Positions 62,101 to 64,000 of a stretch of DNA of 64,000 bases are shown in pieces. Within the stretch, counting starts at the first letter, position 1; every line of letters starts with the position of its first letter. Source of the stretch: Girardinichthys multiradiatus (taxonomy: Eukaryota > Chordata > Actinopteri > Cyprinodontiformes > Goodeidae); assembly GCF_021462225.1 (NCBI RefSeq), contig NC_061805.1:31079958-31143957 (forward strand), given 5' to 3'. Below the pieces are notes generated by a model. The model saw only the letters and a program-made list of their open reading frames with translations, was not told the DNA's origin and searched no databases. The position numbers were made by a program, and so were the translations under genes.

Positions 62101-63991
62101 AGAAGCTGGGGATCATCATGCATCAGGAGGAACCCAGGACGTACTTCACCAGCTAAGGGTCTAACAATGGGTCTAAGGGTGTCATCTCGATACCCAGCGG
62201 GAGACAAGCTGCCATCATTTGTCCTGTACAGGTCTGTGCATCCCTCCATGGATATACCTCACCAGACCAACACTGACCCACCACCAAACTGATCATCCTG
62301 AACAATGTTGCAGGCAGCATAACGCTCCCCACAGCTTCTTCAGACACCTTCACATCTGTCACATGATCTCAGAGTGAACCTGCTCTCATCTGTGAAATGA
62401 ACAGGATGCCAGTACAAAACCTGACAATTCTGGTGTTCTCTGGCAAATCCCAGTCGAGCTCCATGGTGCTGGGCAGTTAGCACAGTGCCTACTAGAGGAC
62501 ATCAGACCCACAGGCCACCCTCGTGAAATCTGATTCTAATGGTTTGGTCAGAGATTTTCACACCAGTGGCCCGAGGGAGGTCACTTTGTAGGACTCTGGC
62601 AGTACTCATCCTGTTCCTTCTTGATACTGGTCCTGCTGATGGATGAAGGACCTCCAACGGCCCTGTCCAGCATTGTGAGAAAAACTGCCTATCTCTTGGA
62701 ATCTCTTCCATGCTCTTGAGACTGTGCTGGGAGACACAGCAGACCCTTGACCCTTTGTAGTGTACAGGTATCGCCTCATGCTACCAGTAGTGACACTGAC
62801 CCTGGTGAAATGCAAAACTACTGAAAAGCAGTCGAAAATAACGAGGAGAGAATAAATGTCTGTGGCCTCCACCTGCAAAACCATTCCTGTTGTTCGTGCA
62901 GCATACATTGATCTTTGTAGTTGTAATTTGTCCGAGGGGTTTAAGTACTTTTGCAAGCCCTCTAAGTCACTTGACTTTGACTTTCCTATGTACATTTATA
63001 AGAAACACCTCTAACTTTTTTTTACTCAAACGACAGAATGTGACTGCCAACCATCGTGTGAACGACGCCGTGTTCACTGAAGACAGCCAGCAGGTCATCA
63101 CAGGTCGCTTCATGTACGGCCCTCTGGACATGGTGACTCTAGCTGGGGAGAAGGTAATCATACAAGCAGGGCAGCACAGAACCTGCTGCCAGAAACCTTT
63201 TTGTGTTCAAAGATCAAGTTTTTTTGTTTTGTTTTTTATAATTCTTGCACAGATCGACCTCCACATCATGACCCAGCCTCCATCAGGAGAGTGGGTGTAC
63301 TTCAACACACAAGTGACTCAAAGCAGTGGCCGCGTGTCTTTTAACATCGCAGAGGACAAGCGTCTGGGCATTGGAGTCTACCCTGTAAAAATGGTTGTCA
63401 GGTGACTTCATCTTCTTGAACTTTACACAGCAAACTGACTCTGTGTCATGATTTATTGTTGTGTTTCTGCCTTCTAAGCATCTTCCCAGGATGTTCAAAA
63501 CTGCAGATACCATCCTGCAACTTGGCAGGTCTTTCATTCTTTTTTTTTACCCTCCCCAGAGGCGACCACACGTTTGCAGACAGCTACCTGACTGTTGTTC
63601 CACGTGGCACAGAGTTTGTAGTGTTCAGCATTGACGGGTCGTTTGCTGCCAGCGTGTCAATCATGGGCAGCGATCCGAAAGTGAGGGCGGGAGCTGTGGA
63701 CGTCGTCAGGTATCTAAGTCATCCACTTCCTTTACCTCTAAGATTTTGTTAAAATAAAAAAAGAATAAAAAATATCACTTTGTATCCTCTGCTGTTTCAC
63801 TTCATCGCAGACACTGGCAGGATTTAGGTTATTTGATCATCTACGTGACTGGACGTCCAGACATGCAGAAGCAGCGGGTGGTGGCCTGGTTGTCTCAACA
63901 CAACTTCCCACATGGCATCGTCTCCTTCTGTGACGGATTAGTCCATGACCCTCTTAGACACAAGGCCAACTTCCTCAAAACCCTGACAGAG
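26084..63991 (+). CDS. pitpnm2: pitpnm2: membrane-associated phosphatidylinositol transfer protein 2 (Nir3/RdgB family), 24 coding exons, 3' end outside window
   Basis: Peripheral membrane protein of the PITPNM/RdgB family, which exchanges phosphatidylinositol and phosphatidic acid at ER-plasma membrane contacts. Exons: 26084-26161, 37170-37384, 38060-38181, 39870-40103, 40202-40534, 43188-43283, 47198-47302, 47384-47445, 47704-47775, 48330-48574, 48768-48957, 50245-50364, 50495-50709, 51308-51483, 51667-51837, 55142-55294, 57080-57244, optional 59369-59659, 60128-60276, 60372-60488, 63037-63153, 63253-63401, 63560-63709, 63811-63991. All introns are GT-AG and the frame is open throughout: 1205 codons without the optional exon, 1302 with it. 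Domains seen: PITP (1 to ~255) with T59, K61, N90 and E248; FFAT core EFFDAHE (354-360); lipase-like region (~450-600) with HGG and GDCVGG; DDHD (~725-967); LNS2 (~1007 onward). Segments such as [20 protein letters not shown] and the LNS2 region fit paralogue 2 better than 1 or 3, judged from memory of the family. The C-terminus is cut off by the window edge. Confidence 0.95.
26204..26224. repeat. short (AC)n microsatellite in intron 1
   Basis: About ten AC units 40 nt after the exon 1 donor. Confidence 0.9.
26465..27645 (+). mobile_element. decayed full-length Tc1-like transposon in intron 1
   Basis: The left end 'cgtaaaagtattcacacccctt' and the blocks 'gatgataaacc', 'ctgacctttcctatt', 'tgtgaaacatggtgg', 'aaagggcagtcctgaaag', 'ttaaagtccagacttaaattt' follow the order of a Tc1 transposase gene on the + strand. 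The right end is near 'cctaaattcccagtaaaat'. No open frame survives. Confidence 0.6.
28022..28262 (+). mobile_element. tRNA-derived SINE (V-SINE-like)
   Basis: The tRNA-like head has an A box (tggctcagtaggaagagt) and a B box (ggttcgattcc). It is followed by a body with 'gggcaaggcacttaacctc' and a LINE-type tail, 'agcactttgagcggtctgtatg ... agcgctatataagttcagtcc'. About 240 nt. Not a functional tRNA: the cloverleaf is followed directly by SINE body and the stem pairing is poor. Confidence 0.75.
28670..29422 (-). pseudogene. Tc1-like transposase, internally deleted (copy A)
   Basis: The start codon is at 29422-29420 and the gene runs on the minus strand. It shows [20 protein letters not shown], the HTH with [11 protein letters not shown], a TGA at about 29259-29261 (KKCG-stop-KRC), then [31 protein letters not shown], the first Asp in SDESKF, and QHDLAPAQ with the second Asp. 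The ~130-bp deletion then throws it out of frame, so the Glu block is missing. The TGA is shared with copy B, showing common descent. Confidence 0.88.
29662..29795 (-). mobile_element. short LINE/SINE 3'-tail insertion within the TIR of copy A
   Basis: Contains 'ttctaccgcttattccatagtggg...gcctatctccagcagtctatgggcgagaggcaggg', the complement of a tail found at the 3' end of fish L2-type elements, with a CAGT tetranucleotide tail. Flanked by a repeated 'aatctaaaatg' (likely target duplication). The same insertion is in copy B at about 52965-53088. Confidence 0.65.
30229..30412 (+). mobile_element. tRNA-derived SINE inside inverted arm A
   Basis: A box (ggtgtaggggttaagcgcg) and B box (gggttcgagtc), then '...gaatgtctcccc...tctacccctctttcc' and 'aataaaggccactag'. 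Flanked by a perfect 15-bp target duplication agaaaatttgaatct (30214-30228 and 30413-30427), so it moved by LINE-type retrotransposition. The same insertion is in arm B. Confidence 0.88.
30661..30972 (-). pseudogene. Tc1-like transposase N-terminal fragment (copy C)
   Basis: Begins [20 protein letters not shown] and stays open through the HTH ([33 protein letters not shown]). It is intact where copies A and B have a stop, then is cut by a small deletion after ETSRATVHA and by the junction at 30661. No catalytic domain. Confidence 0.85.
30661..31300 (-). mobile_element. truncated long-TIR Tc1-like transposon, copy C
   Basis: Only the transposase N-terminal half and the outer TIR remain; it ends 'gagaagcacctg' followed by TA at 31301-31302. 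It lacks the L2-tail insertion and the TGA found in copies A and B, and has its own ~31-bp deletion near 30676. So it is an independent sibling, not part of the duplicated unit. Confidence 0.85.
31303..32824. other. intron 1 noncoding, no gene seen
   Basis: No supported exon or named repeat. A second 'gagagtgaatg(a/g)aaa(a/g)' stretch at 31795 repeats the sequence at 31303, a minor duplication. Confidence 0.5.
32825..33200. mobile_element. hAT-like MITE with palindromic ends
   Basis: Starts 'gggctgaaacaatgaatcgtg' and ends 'aataatcgttagttgcagtt', an inverted-repeat pair characteristic of a common fish hAT MITE with the ATTAATCG motif near both ends. Noncoding, ~370 bp. Confidence 0.65.
33405..34145. 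repeat. fish interspersed repeat ('tatagcgccaattcacaac' family), internally deleted
   Basis: Head 'caattcagtttatttatatagcgcc', then 'aacccagcagattgcatccagtcagtgacttgcagcattcactcctcc', and a 3' part with 'gctgctataggcttaggctgctggagga' and 'gataccttcctggagg'. Typical of a widespread percomorph repeat; class uncertain. Confidence 0.55.
34146..36472. other. intron 1 noncoding, no gene seen
   Basis: No exon fits the pitpnm2 phase here and no repeat family is recognised with confidence. The open frames near 34907-35203 and 36114-36419 show no family resemblance. Confidence 0.5.
36473..36690 (+). mobile_element. tRNA-derived SINE of a third type
   Basis: tRNA-like head 'gtggcctactggttaaagagcag', body 'gtaccctggtccacagcctgg...gtccctgagcaagacacttagcacc...ctccctgggcgcc' and tail 'tgtgagatcaataaaattc'. 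Distinct from the two other SINE families in this window. Confidence 0.65.
37170..37384 (+). CDS. pitpnm2: pitpnm2 exon 2, residues 27-98, PITP lipid-headgroup residues
   Basis: Acceptor cacttgcag, donor aag|gtatgc, ends phase 2. It contains [11 protein letters not shown], with T59 and K61, and [13 protein letters not shown], with N90. These correspond to phosphatidylinositol headgroup contacts known in PITP-alpha, and the numbering falls at exactly the same positions. The acidic, Gly-rich loop near residues 31-41 ([11 protein letters not shown]) is typical of the family. Confidence 0.95.
38060..38181 (+). CDS. pitpnm2: pitpnm2 exon 3, residues 98-139, PITP domain
   Basis: Acceptor ctctttcag, donor attg|gtgaga, phase 2 in and phase 1 out. 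It encodes [20 protein letters not shown] and then the stretch up to ADKRQRTI. This is PITP beta-sheet core with no disruption. Confidence 0.94.
38287..38815 (-). mobile_element. internally deleted Tc1-like element in intron 3
   Basis: The left end 'aggtgaagcttaataattacgg' is TIR-like. The remainder has 'tcattaatatgcttgaatat', 'tagcaatgacgttttgtgccttcccctccttg' and 'gactgtcatgtcagcagtcttctccatgactg', the reverse complement of a Tc1 transposase N-terminus. Confidence 0.55.
38816..39869. other. intron 3 remainder, noncoding
   Basis: No exon or named repeat seen before the exon 4 acceptor. Confidence 0.5.
39870..40103 (+). CDS. pitpnm2: pitpnm2 exon 4, residues 139-217, PITP domain
   Basis: Acceptor ctttggtag, donor gttg|gtgagc, phase 1 on both sides. 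It encodes [20 protein letters not shown], then the DDWIEEY segment and [20 protein letters not shown], the strongly conserved lipid-cavity region of class II PITPs. Confidence 0.95.
40202..40534 (+). CDS. pitpnm2: pitpnm2 exon 5, residues 217-328, end of PITP domain and acidic/Ser-rich linker
   Basis: Separated from exon 4 by a 98-nt intron. It encodes [20 protein letters not shown] and the C-terminal PITP helix with E248 in RQLELETQ. After about residue 260 the sequence becomes a disordered linker rich in Glu/Ala/Ser that ends in [11 protein letters not shown]. Donor gag|gtgacc, phase 1. Confidence 0.94.
40712..40915 (+). mobile_element. tRNA-derived SINE in intron 5
   Basis: A box (ggtgtaggggttaagcg), B box (gggttcgagtcc), then 'gaatgtctccccctctctcta' region and 'aataaaggccattagtgcc'. 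Flanked by a 16-bp target duplication with one mismatch (40696-40711 and 40916-40931). A better preserved member of the family at 30229-30412, with 27 extra bases in the anticodon-loop region. Confidence 0.88.
40916..43187. other. intron 5 remainder; candidate regulatory stretch near 42520-42830
   Basis: No coding sequence. The last kilobase becomes GC-richer and holds a duplicated CRE-like motif, an E-box CACGTG (42549-42554), a perfect MEF2 consensus CTATTTTTAG (42684-42693) and a C9 run (42650 region). It could be an intronic enhancer or an internal promoter. Confidence 0.35.
43188..43283 (+). CDS. pitpnm2: pitpnm2 exon 6, residues 328-360, FFAT motif
   Basis: Acceptor ggttttacag, donor catg|gtaaat, phase 1 in and out. 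It encodes a phospho-acceptor-rich stretch, [18 protein letters not shown]. With the Glu completed by exon 7 this forms EFFDAHE, a canonical FFAT core with an acidic flank that binds VAP proteins on the ER. Because the exon is 96 nt and symmetric, skipping it would remove FFAT without a frameshift. Confidence 0.93.
43284..44394. other. intron 6, first part, noncoding
   Basis: Nothing definite. 43990-44270 may be a relic of a transposon (fragment with 'gaccccaagatgcc') but no family could be fixed. Confidence 0.4.
44395..45060 (-). mobile_element. decayed TcMar-type element (ISRm11-like) in intron 6
   Basis: Minus-strand transposase blocks are recognisable in order: 'tgctctccatgcactgttcttgagctaatcagaaggg' region (44835-44870), 'aagttcagaggtctgtag', 'ctctgtgattttactttgcct', 'gttcccaatcgctt'. 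Also the reverse complement of a DHTSVSW-like block around 44680. Frames are broken. Confidence 0.5.
45240..45640. repeat. fish repeat with 'tattttattgtcccacggtggggg' head
   Basis: (GATA)AGAATAGAATAG-type head repeats at 45245-45265, then 'ttttattgtcccacggtggg', and a downstream block 'gcagtctttctctgaaggagctgtccagttctgcaacaacttcatgcatggg'. A chain typical of a teleost interspersed repeat. No coding capacity. Confidence 0.5.
45641..47197. other. intron 6, last part, noncoding
   Basis: AT-rich, no exon or named repeat; a third copy of the 12-mer TGACATCACAGA lies at 45957-45968. Confidence 0.5.
47198..47302 (+). CDS. pitpnm2: pitpnm2 exon 7, residues 360-395
   Basis: Acceptor gtgtcttcag, donor cctg|gtacga. 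It encodes [20 protein letters not shown] and then [15 protein letters not shown]. Its first codon completes the FFAT motif. The segment is conserved across Nir2/Nir3 as I know the family. At 105 nt it is also frame-preserving. Confidence 0.93.
47384..47445 (+). CDS. pitpnm2: pitpnm2 exon 8, residues 395-415
   Basis: A short 62-nt exon after an 81-nt intron. Acceptor gttttcag, donor gatgag|gtatgt. It encodes [21 protein letters not shown]. The phosphorylatable linker continues here. Confidence 0.9.
47704..47775 (+). CDS. pitpnm2: pitpnm2 exon 9, residues 416-439 (end has two possible donors)
   Basis: Acceptor cttgtgttcag, start phase 0. It encodes [18 protein letters not shown], then VTKHQS if the consensus donor tca|gtaagt at 47776 is used. 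An upstream donor acg|gtaaca at 47758 is 18 nt earlier and also in phase, which would drop those six residues. The 24-codon version is preferred on donor strength. Confidence 0.8.
47776..48329. other. intron 9, noncoding
   Basis: Open frames run through 47776-48233 on both strands but none is in phase with the flanking exons without a stop. Treated as intron. Confidence 0.6.
48330..48574 (+). CDS. pitpnm2: pitpnm2 exon 10, residues 440-521, start of lipase-like region
   Basis: Acceptor gtcccttag, donor ctaa|gtaaga, ends phase 2. It encodes [20 protein letters not shown] and then GGNILDTG. The beta-strand followed by HGG resembles the oxyanion turn of DDHD-type phospholipases. It continues with [20 protein letters not shown] and conserved cysteines. 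Confidence 0.95.
48768..48957 (+). CDS. pitpnm2: pitpnm2 exon 11, residues 521-584
   Basis: Acceptor gtgctgcag, donor ggccag|gtcagt, phase 2 in and 0 out. It encodes [20 protein letters not shown], then the [20 protein letters not shown] helix and the [13 protein letters not shown] strand that leads into GDCVGG in the next exon. Confidence 0.95.
49015..50185 (-). mobile_element. decayed Tc1-like transposon in intron 11
   Basis: On the minus strand the usual Tc1 order is visible, from a right end 'gggatgtgatagaccagcacaaagtg' (49034) to blocks such as 'ccatgggtttcttggttgcctctctgatgaatgctgcccttgcctag' region (49338-49384) and the left end 'aaacgtttgcag' to 'ttttgcacagtactg' (50170-50184). No transposase frame survives. 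Confidence 0.55.
50245..50364 (+). CDS. pitpnm2: pitpnm2 exon 12, residues 585-624, GDCVGG pseudo-nucleophile elbow
   Basis: Acceptor gcctctccag, donor gtgcag|gtaaag, symmetric phase 0, 120 nt. It encodes [18 protein letters not shown]. The G-D-C-V-G-G turn (residues 589-594) sits where active DDHD phospholipases carry GxSxG, so this protein is unlikely to be a serine lipase. A Ser-rich tail follows ([11 protein letters not shown]). Confidence 0.94.
50495..50709 (+). CDS. pitpnm2: pitpnm2 exon 13, residues 625-696, Ser/Arg-rich linker
   Basis: Acceptor tgatcatag, donor tccag|gtgagt, ends phase 2. It encodes [12 protein letters not shown], a Gly/Ser stretch, [13 protein letters not shown], then [20 protein letters not shown]. 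The basic RKRSDSS stretch looks like a kinase-target linker before the DDHD core. Confidence 0.93.
50764..51265 (-). mobile_element. 3'-truncated Tc1-like transposon in intron 13
   Basis: The left end 'ttccttgtaaaagtattcatacccct' is a typical TIR. It is followed by 'gtcagtactttgtagaagcacctttt', 'aggtcttgccacagaatctcagttggacttag' and 'ctgactttgactgggccattctaac', the reverse complement of the transposase C-terminus. It stops ~45 nt before the exon 14 acceptor. Confidence 0.65.
51308..51483 (+). CDS. pitpnm2: pitpnm2 exon 14, residues 696-755, start of DDHD domain
   Basis: Acceptor tttttttccag, donor gatg|gtgagc. It encodes a Ser-rich lead, then [20 protein letters not shown] and [11 protein letters not shown] (residues 724-754). 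FFLFGSPLG is the first signature of the DDHD domain. Confidence 0.95.
51667..51837 (+). CDS. pitpnm2: pitpnm2 exon 15, residues 755-812, DDHD core
   Basis: Acceptor tttccctctag, donor ttgg|gtgagt, symmetric phase 1. It encodes [20 protein letters not shown], with H770 and D773 of the DDHD signature, followed by [21 protein letters not shown]. It is the last exon before the inverted-repeat arm in intron 15. Confidence 0.95.
52344..52527 (-). mobile_element. tRNA-derived SINE inside inverted arm B
   Basis: Same insertion as 30229-30412, in inverted orientation, with at least one substitution in the head (gcgctgatgg here, gcgttgatgg in arm A). Confidence 0.88.
52874..54605 (+). mobile_element. 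long-TIR Tc1-like transposon, copy B (intron 15)
   Basis: Ends 'caggtccttctcaaaat' (52874) and 'ttttgagaaggacctg' (54605) with TA on each side (52872-52873, 54606-54607). Carries the ~120-nt L2-tail insertion in the left TIR. About 1.73 kb, full length. Confidence 0.92.
53324..54328 (+). pseudogene. Tc1-like transposase with two nonsense codons, otherwise full length
   Basis: 335 codons including the final stop, the usual size for a Tc1 transposase. [20 protein letters not shown] opens it. In-frame TGA codons are at 53414-53416 and 53486-53488, both in the DNA-binding half. The catalytic half is intact: Asp in [13 protein letters not shown], Asp in [14 protein letters not shown], Glu in [14 protein letters not shown], and the family ending [11 protein letters not shown]. 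The second TGA is shared with copy A, the first is private. No functional full-length product is expected. Confidence 0.92.
54608..55141. other. intron 15, last part, with C28 tract before the exon 16 acceptor
   Basis: A run of 28 C lies at 55083-55110, followed by a mixed C/T tract and the acceptor ccctttatag at 55141. Confidence 0.7.
55083..55110. repeat. poly-C tract (C28)
   Basis: Homopolymer of 28 C about 31 nt upstream of the exon 16 acceptor, within the polypyrimidine region. Length likely unstable in the genome and in sequencing. Confidence 0.97.
55142..55294 (+). CDS. pitpnm2: pitpnm2 exon 16, residues 812-863
   Basis: The acceptor is ccctttatag after a C28 run. The donor gagt|gtgtgt is the only one nearby that keeps exon 17 open; the neighbouring GT at 55297 leads to an early stop. 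It encodes [15 protein letters not shown] and then [20 protein letters not shown]. Weak donor and unusual upstream tract. Confidence 0.88.
55545..56250. mobile_element. probable fish DNA-transposon relic or MITE in intron 16
   Basis: Begins 'ggtttacatacactcagtttg' and ends 'tgtatgaatatatttgagctt', the layout of a repeat that recurs in percomorph genomes as far as I know. Contains a stretch resembling a host-gene-like ORF (55823-56101) without known family. Confidence 0.4.
56251..57079. other. intron 16 remainder, noncoding
   Basis: No exon or repeat assigned. Confidence 0.5.
57080..57244 (+). CDS. pitpnm2: pitpnm2 exon 17, residues 863-918
   Basis: Acceptor gcttaatag, donor aaca|gtaagt (strong), phase 1 on both sides. 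It encodes [20 protein letters not shown], then [20 protein letters not shown] and ATNIAN. RRASEIS is a basophilic-kinase-type site. It can splice in phase either to 59369 or directly to 60128. Confidence 0.93.
57472..58712 (+). mobile_element. decayed Tc1-like transposon with a nested insertion, intron 17
   Basis: TIRs 'acagctccttgcaaaattatttatacc' (57468) and 'aaatgctttttgtaaggcactgt' (58707) are inverted matches. Internal blocks (57781-57840, 58220-58520) are Tc1 transposase relics (e.g. 'caaagtccagacctaaatccatttgagaac' region). 57893-58140 does not fit Tc1 and ends in an A-rich run, so it is a nested element with 'gcacaatgcatcaaatcgcaatcg' at its head. Confidence 0.6.
58713..59368. other. 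intron 17, last part, noncoding
   Basis: Contains a splice-site-like pair (58742, 58802) bounding a 59-nt open stretch that would break the frame. Otherwise nothing recognised until the acceptor at 59368. Confidence 0.5.
59369..59659 (+). CDS. pitpnm2: pitpnm2 probable cassette exon, 97 codons, acidic/Ser-rich insert
   Basis: A strong T/C-rich tract ends in ctgtgtag at 59368, and the donor is caag|gtattt. The 291 nt are open in exactly the phase left by exon 17 and required by the 60128 exon (phase 1 to phase 1), so inclusion and skipping both keep frame. The insert begins [20 protein letters not shown], then turns acidic ([30 protein letters not shown]) and ends [17 protein letters not shown]. 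No domain is recognised; it is probably disordered. The family protein as I know it joins NIAN directly to IAA(R/K)WWGTKR, so this is likely an alternative exon. The alternative is a fortuitous open intronic stretch, which is unlikely at this length with both splice sites in phase. Confidence 0.65.
59660..60127. other. intron after the cassette exon
   Basis: No further exon. An acceptor-like 'tttcacctgcag' at about 59993 precedes 'ctgaagaagtgtag', which closes at once, so it is not used as an extended exon start. Confidence 0.5.
60128..60276 (+). CDS. pitpnm2: pitpnm2 exon after the cassette, residues 918-967, end of DDHD domain
   Basis: Acceptor cctttgcag, donor aggcag|gtgagt. It encodes [20 protein letters not shown] and then [23 protein letters not shown]948/H951 and D959 in this final DDHD block complete the domain signature. 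Phase 1 in, phase 0 out. Confidence 0.96.
60372..60488 (+). CDS. pitpnm2: pitpnm2 exon, residues 968-1006, linker to LNS2
   Basis: Acceptor ctgcttttag, donor atcagg|gtgggt, symmetric phase 0, 117 nt. It encodes [20 protein letters not shown], then [19 protein letters not shown]. This segment is one of the best discriminators for PITPNM2 over its paralogues. Confidence 0.95.
61654..62890 (-). mobile_element. nested Tc1/mariner element, right end lost
   Basis: Left end 'aactgctcacaacattaaaagaacac' is the TIR of a distinct Tc1-type family. The transposase is on the minus strand. The other end breaks off at 'ccattcctgtt' (about 62890) without a TIR. Confidence 0.7.
61831..62779 (-). pseudogene. 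broken Tc1/mariner transposase of the nested element
   Basis: Starts [20 protein letters not shown] (62779). Continues in several frames: [37 protein letters not shown], first Asp in [11 protein letters not shown], second Asp region [11 protein letters not shown], and Glu in [17 protein letters not shown]. At least three frameshifts and missing codons. Confidence 0.75.
63037..63153 (+). CDS. pitpnm2: pitpnm2 exon, residues 1007-1045, start of LNS2 region
   Basis: Acceptor caaacgacag, donor gagaag|gtaatc, symmetric 117 nt. It encodes [20 protein letters not shown] and then [19 protein letters not shown], the conserved lead-in to the LNS2 domain. Confidence 0.95.
63253..63401 (+). CDS. pitpnm2: pitpnm2 exon, residues 1046-1095, LNS2 region
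   Basis: Acceptor cttgcacag, donor tcag|gtgact. It encodes [20 protein letters not shown], then TQSSGRVSF and [13 protein letters not shown] beta-rich module immediately before the HAD-like core. It follows the preceding exon after a 99-nt intron. Confidence 0.95.
63560..63709 (+). CDS. pitpnm2: pitpnm2 exon, residues 1095-1145, LNS2 HAD-like core
   Basis: Acceptor ctccccag, donor tcag|gtatct, phase 2 on both sides. It encodes [20 protein letters not shown], then [25 protein letters not shown] replaces the DxDGT nucleophile motif of lipin phosphatases (Ser where the catalytic Asp should be), in line with LNS2 here being a phosphatidic-acid sensor rather than an enzyme. Confidence 0.95.
63811..63991 (+). 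CDS. pitpnm2: pitpnm2 last exon in window, residues 1145-1205, LNS2
   Basis: Acceptor ttcatcgcag, donor acagag|gtaaga, ending 9 nt before the window edge. It encodes [20 protein letters not shown], then [20 protein letters not shown] and [16 protein letters not shown]. The remaining C-terminal exons are outside the window. Confidence 0.95.
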
Positions 63992-64000
63992 GTAAGAGGA

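Larger units (their letters stand above)
60592..62962 (+). mobile_element. decayed Tc1-like transposon interrupted by a second Tc1-type element
   Basis: Left TIR 'cacagtgccttgcaaaagtgttgtcac' at about 60594, transposase relics through 61460 ('ttccagcaagacaacgacccc', 'cagtcaaagtccagatc'), and a right end at about 62920-62962 ('aatttgtccgaggggtttaagtacttttgcaagccct'). The interior 61654-62890 is a different element. Confidence 0.6.

Overview
The window is vertebrate nuclear DNA, almost certainly from a ray-finned (percomorph-type) teleost. It holds one multi-exon gene with GT-AG introns. The rest is littered with fish-type interspersed repeats: many Tc1/mariner transposons, tRNA-derived SINEs, a Rex1-like LINE and a hAT-like MITE. 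Nothing bacterial (operons, RBS, CRISPR) is present.

The gene is pitpnm2 (membrane-associated phosphatidylinositol transfer protein 2, Nir3/RdgB family), on the + strand. The ATG is at 26084, and 24 coding exons can be followed to 63991; the window stops in the next intron, before the last ~140 or so codons expected from the family. Every junction keeps phase. Leaving out one optional exon, the joined exons give 1205 codons: an N-terminal PITP domain (exons 1-5) with the four PI-contact residues T59, K61, N90 and E248; an FFAT ER-docking motif split across exons 6/7; a lipase-like/DDHD region (exons 10-19); and an LNS2 domain (exons 21-24). A 291-nt phase-1/phase-1 exon at 59369-59659 would insert 97 acidic, Ser-rich residues into the DDHD region and looks like a cassette exon.

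Layout: 1-25912 is upstream or 5' intronic DNA without recognisable coding exons. It contains a Tc1-in-Tc1 nest (2296-4414), an LTR-like block (6364-7839), Tc1 relics, a LINE relic (13490-15205), a fish repeat (18545-19075) and a nearly full-length Tc1 element (22255-23528). 25913-26161 is the first coding exon with candidate 5' UTR. Intron 1 (26162-37169) carries SINEs, a long-TIR Tc1 element, a truncated sibling, a MITE and other repeats. Exons 2-15 lie between 37170 and 51837. Intron 15 holds a second long-TIR Tc1 element inside a ~2.5-kb block that is a near-identical inverted copy of the intron-1 block. Exons 16-24 lie between 55142 and 63991, with further Tc1 relics in their introns.

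The most notable observations are the inverted duplication flanking exons 2-15 (a possible inversion or circRNA substrate), the 97-codon in-frame cassette exon, a C28 tract in front of exon 16, two in-phase alternative donors for exon 9, a repeated CRE-like intronic motif, and an AP-1/MARE+GATA cluster near the left end. I found no wholly new biological system; the cassette exon and the inverted duplication are the best candidates for something undescribed.
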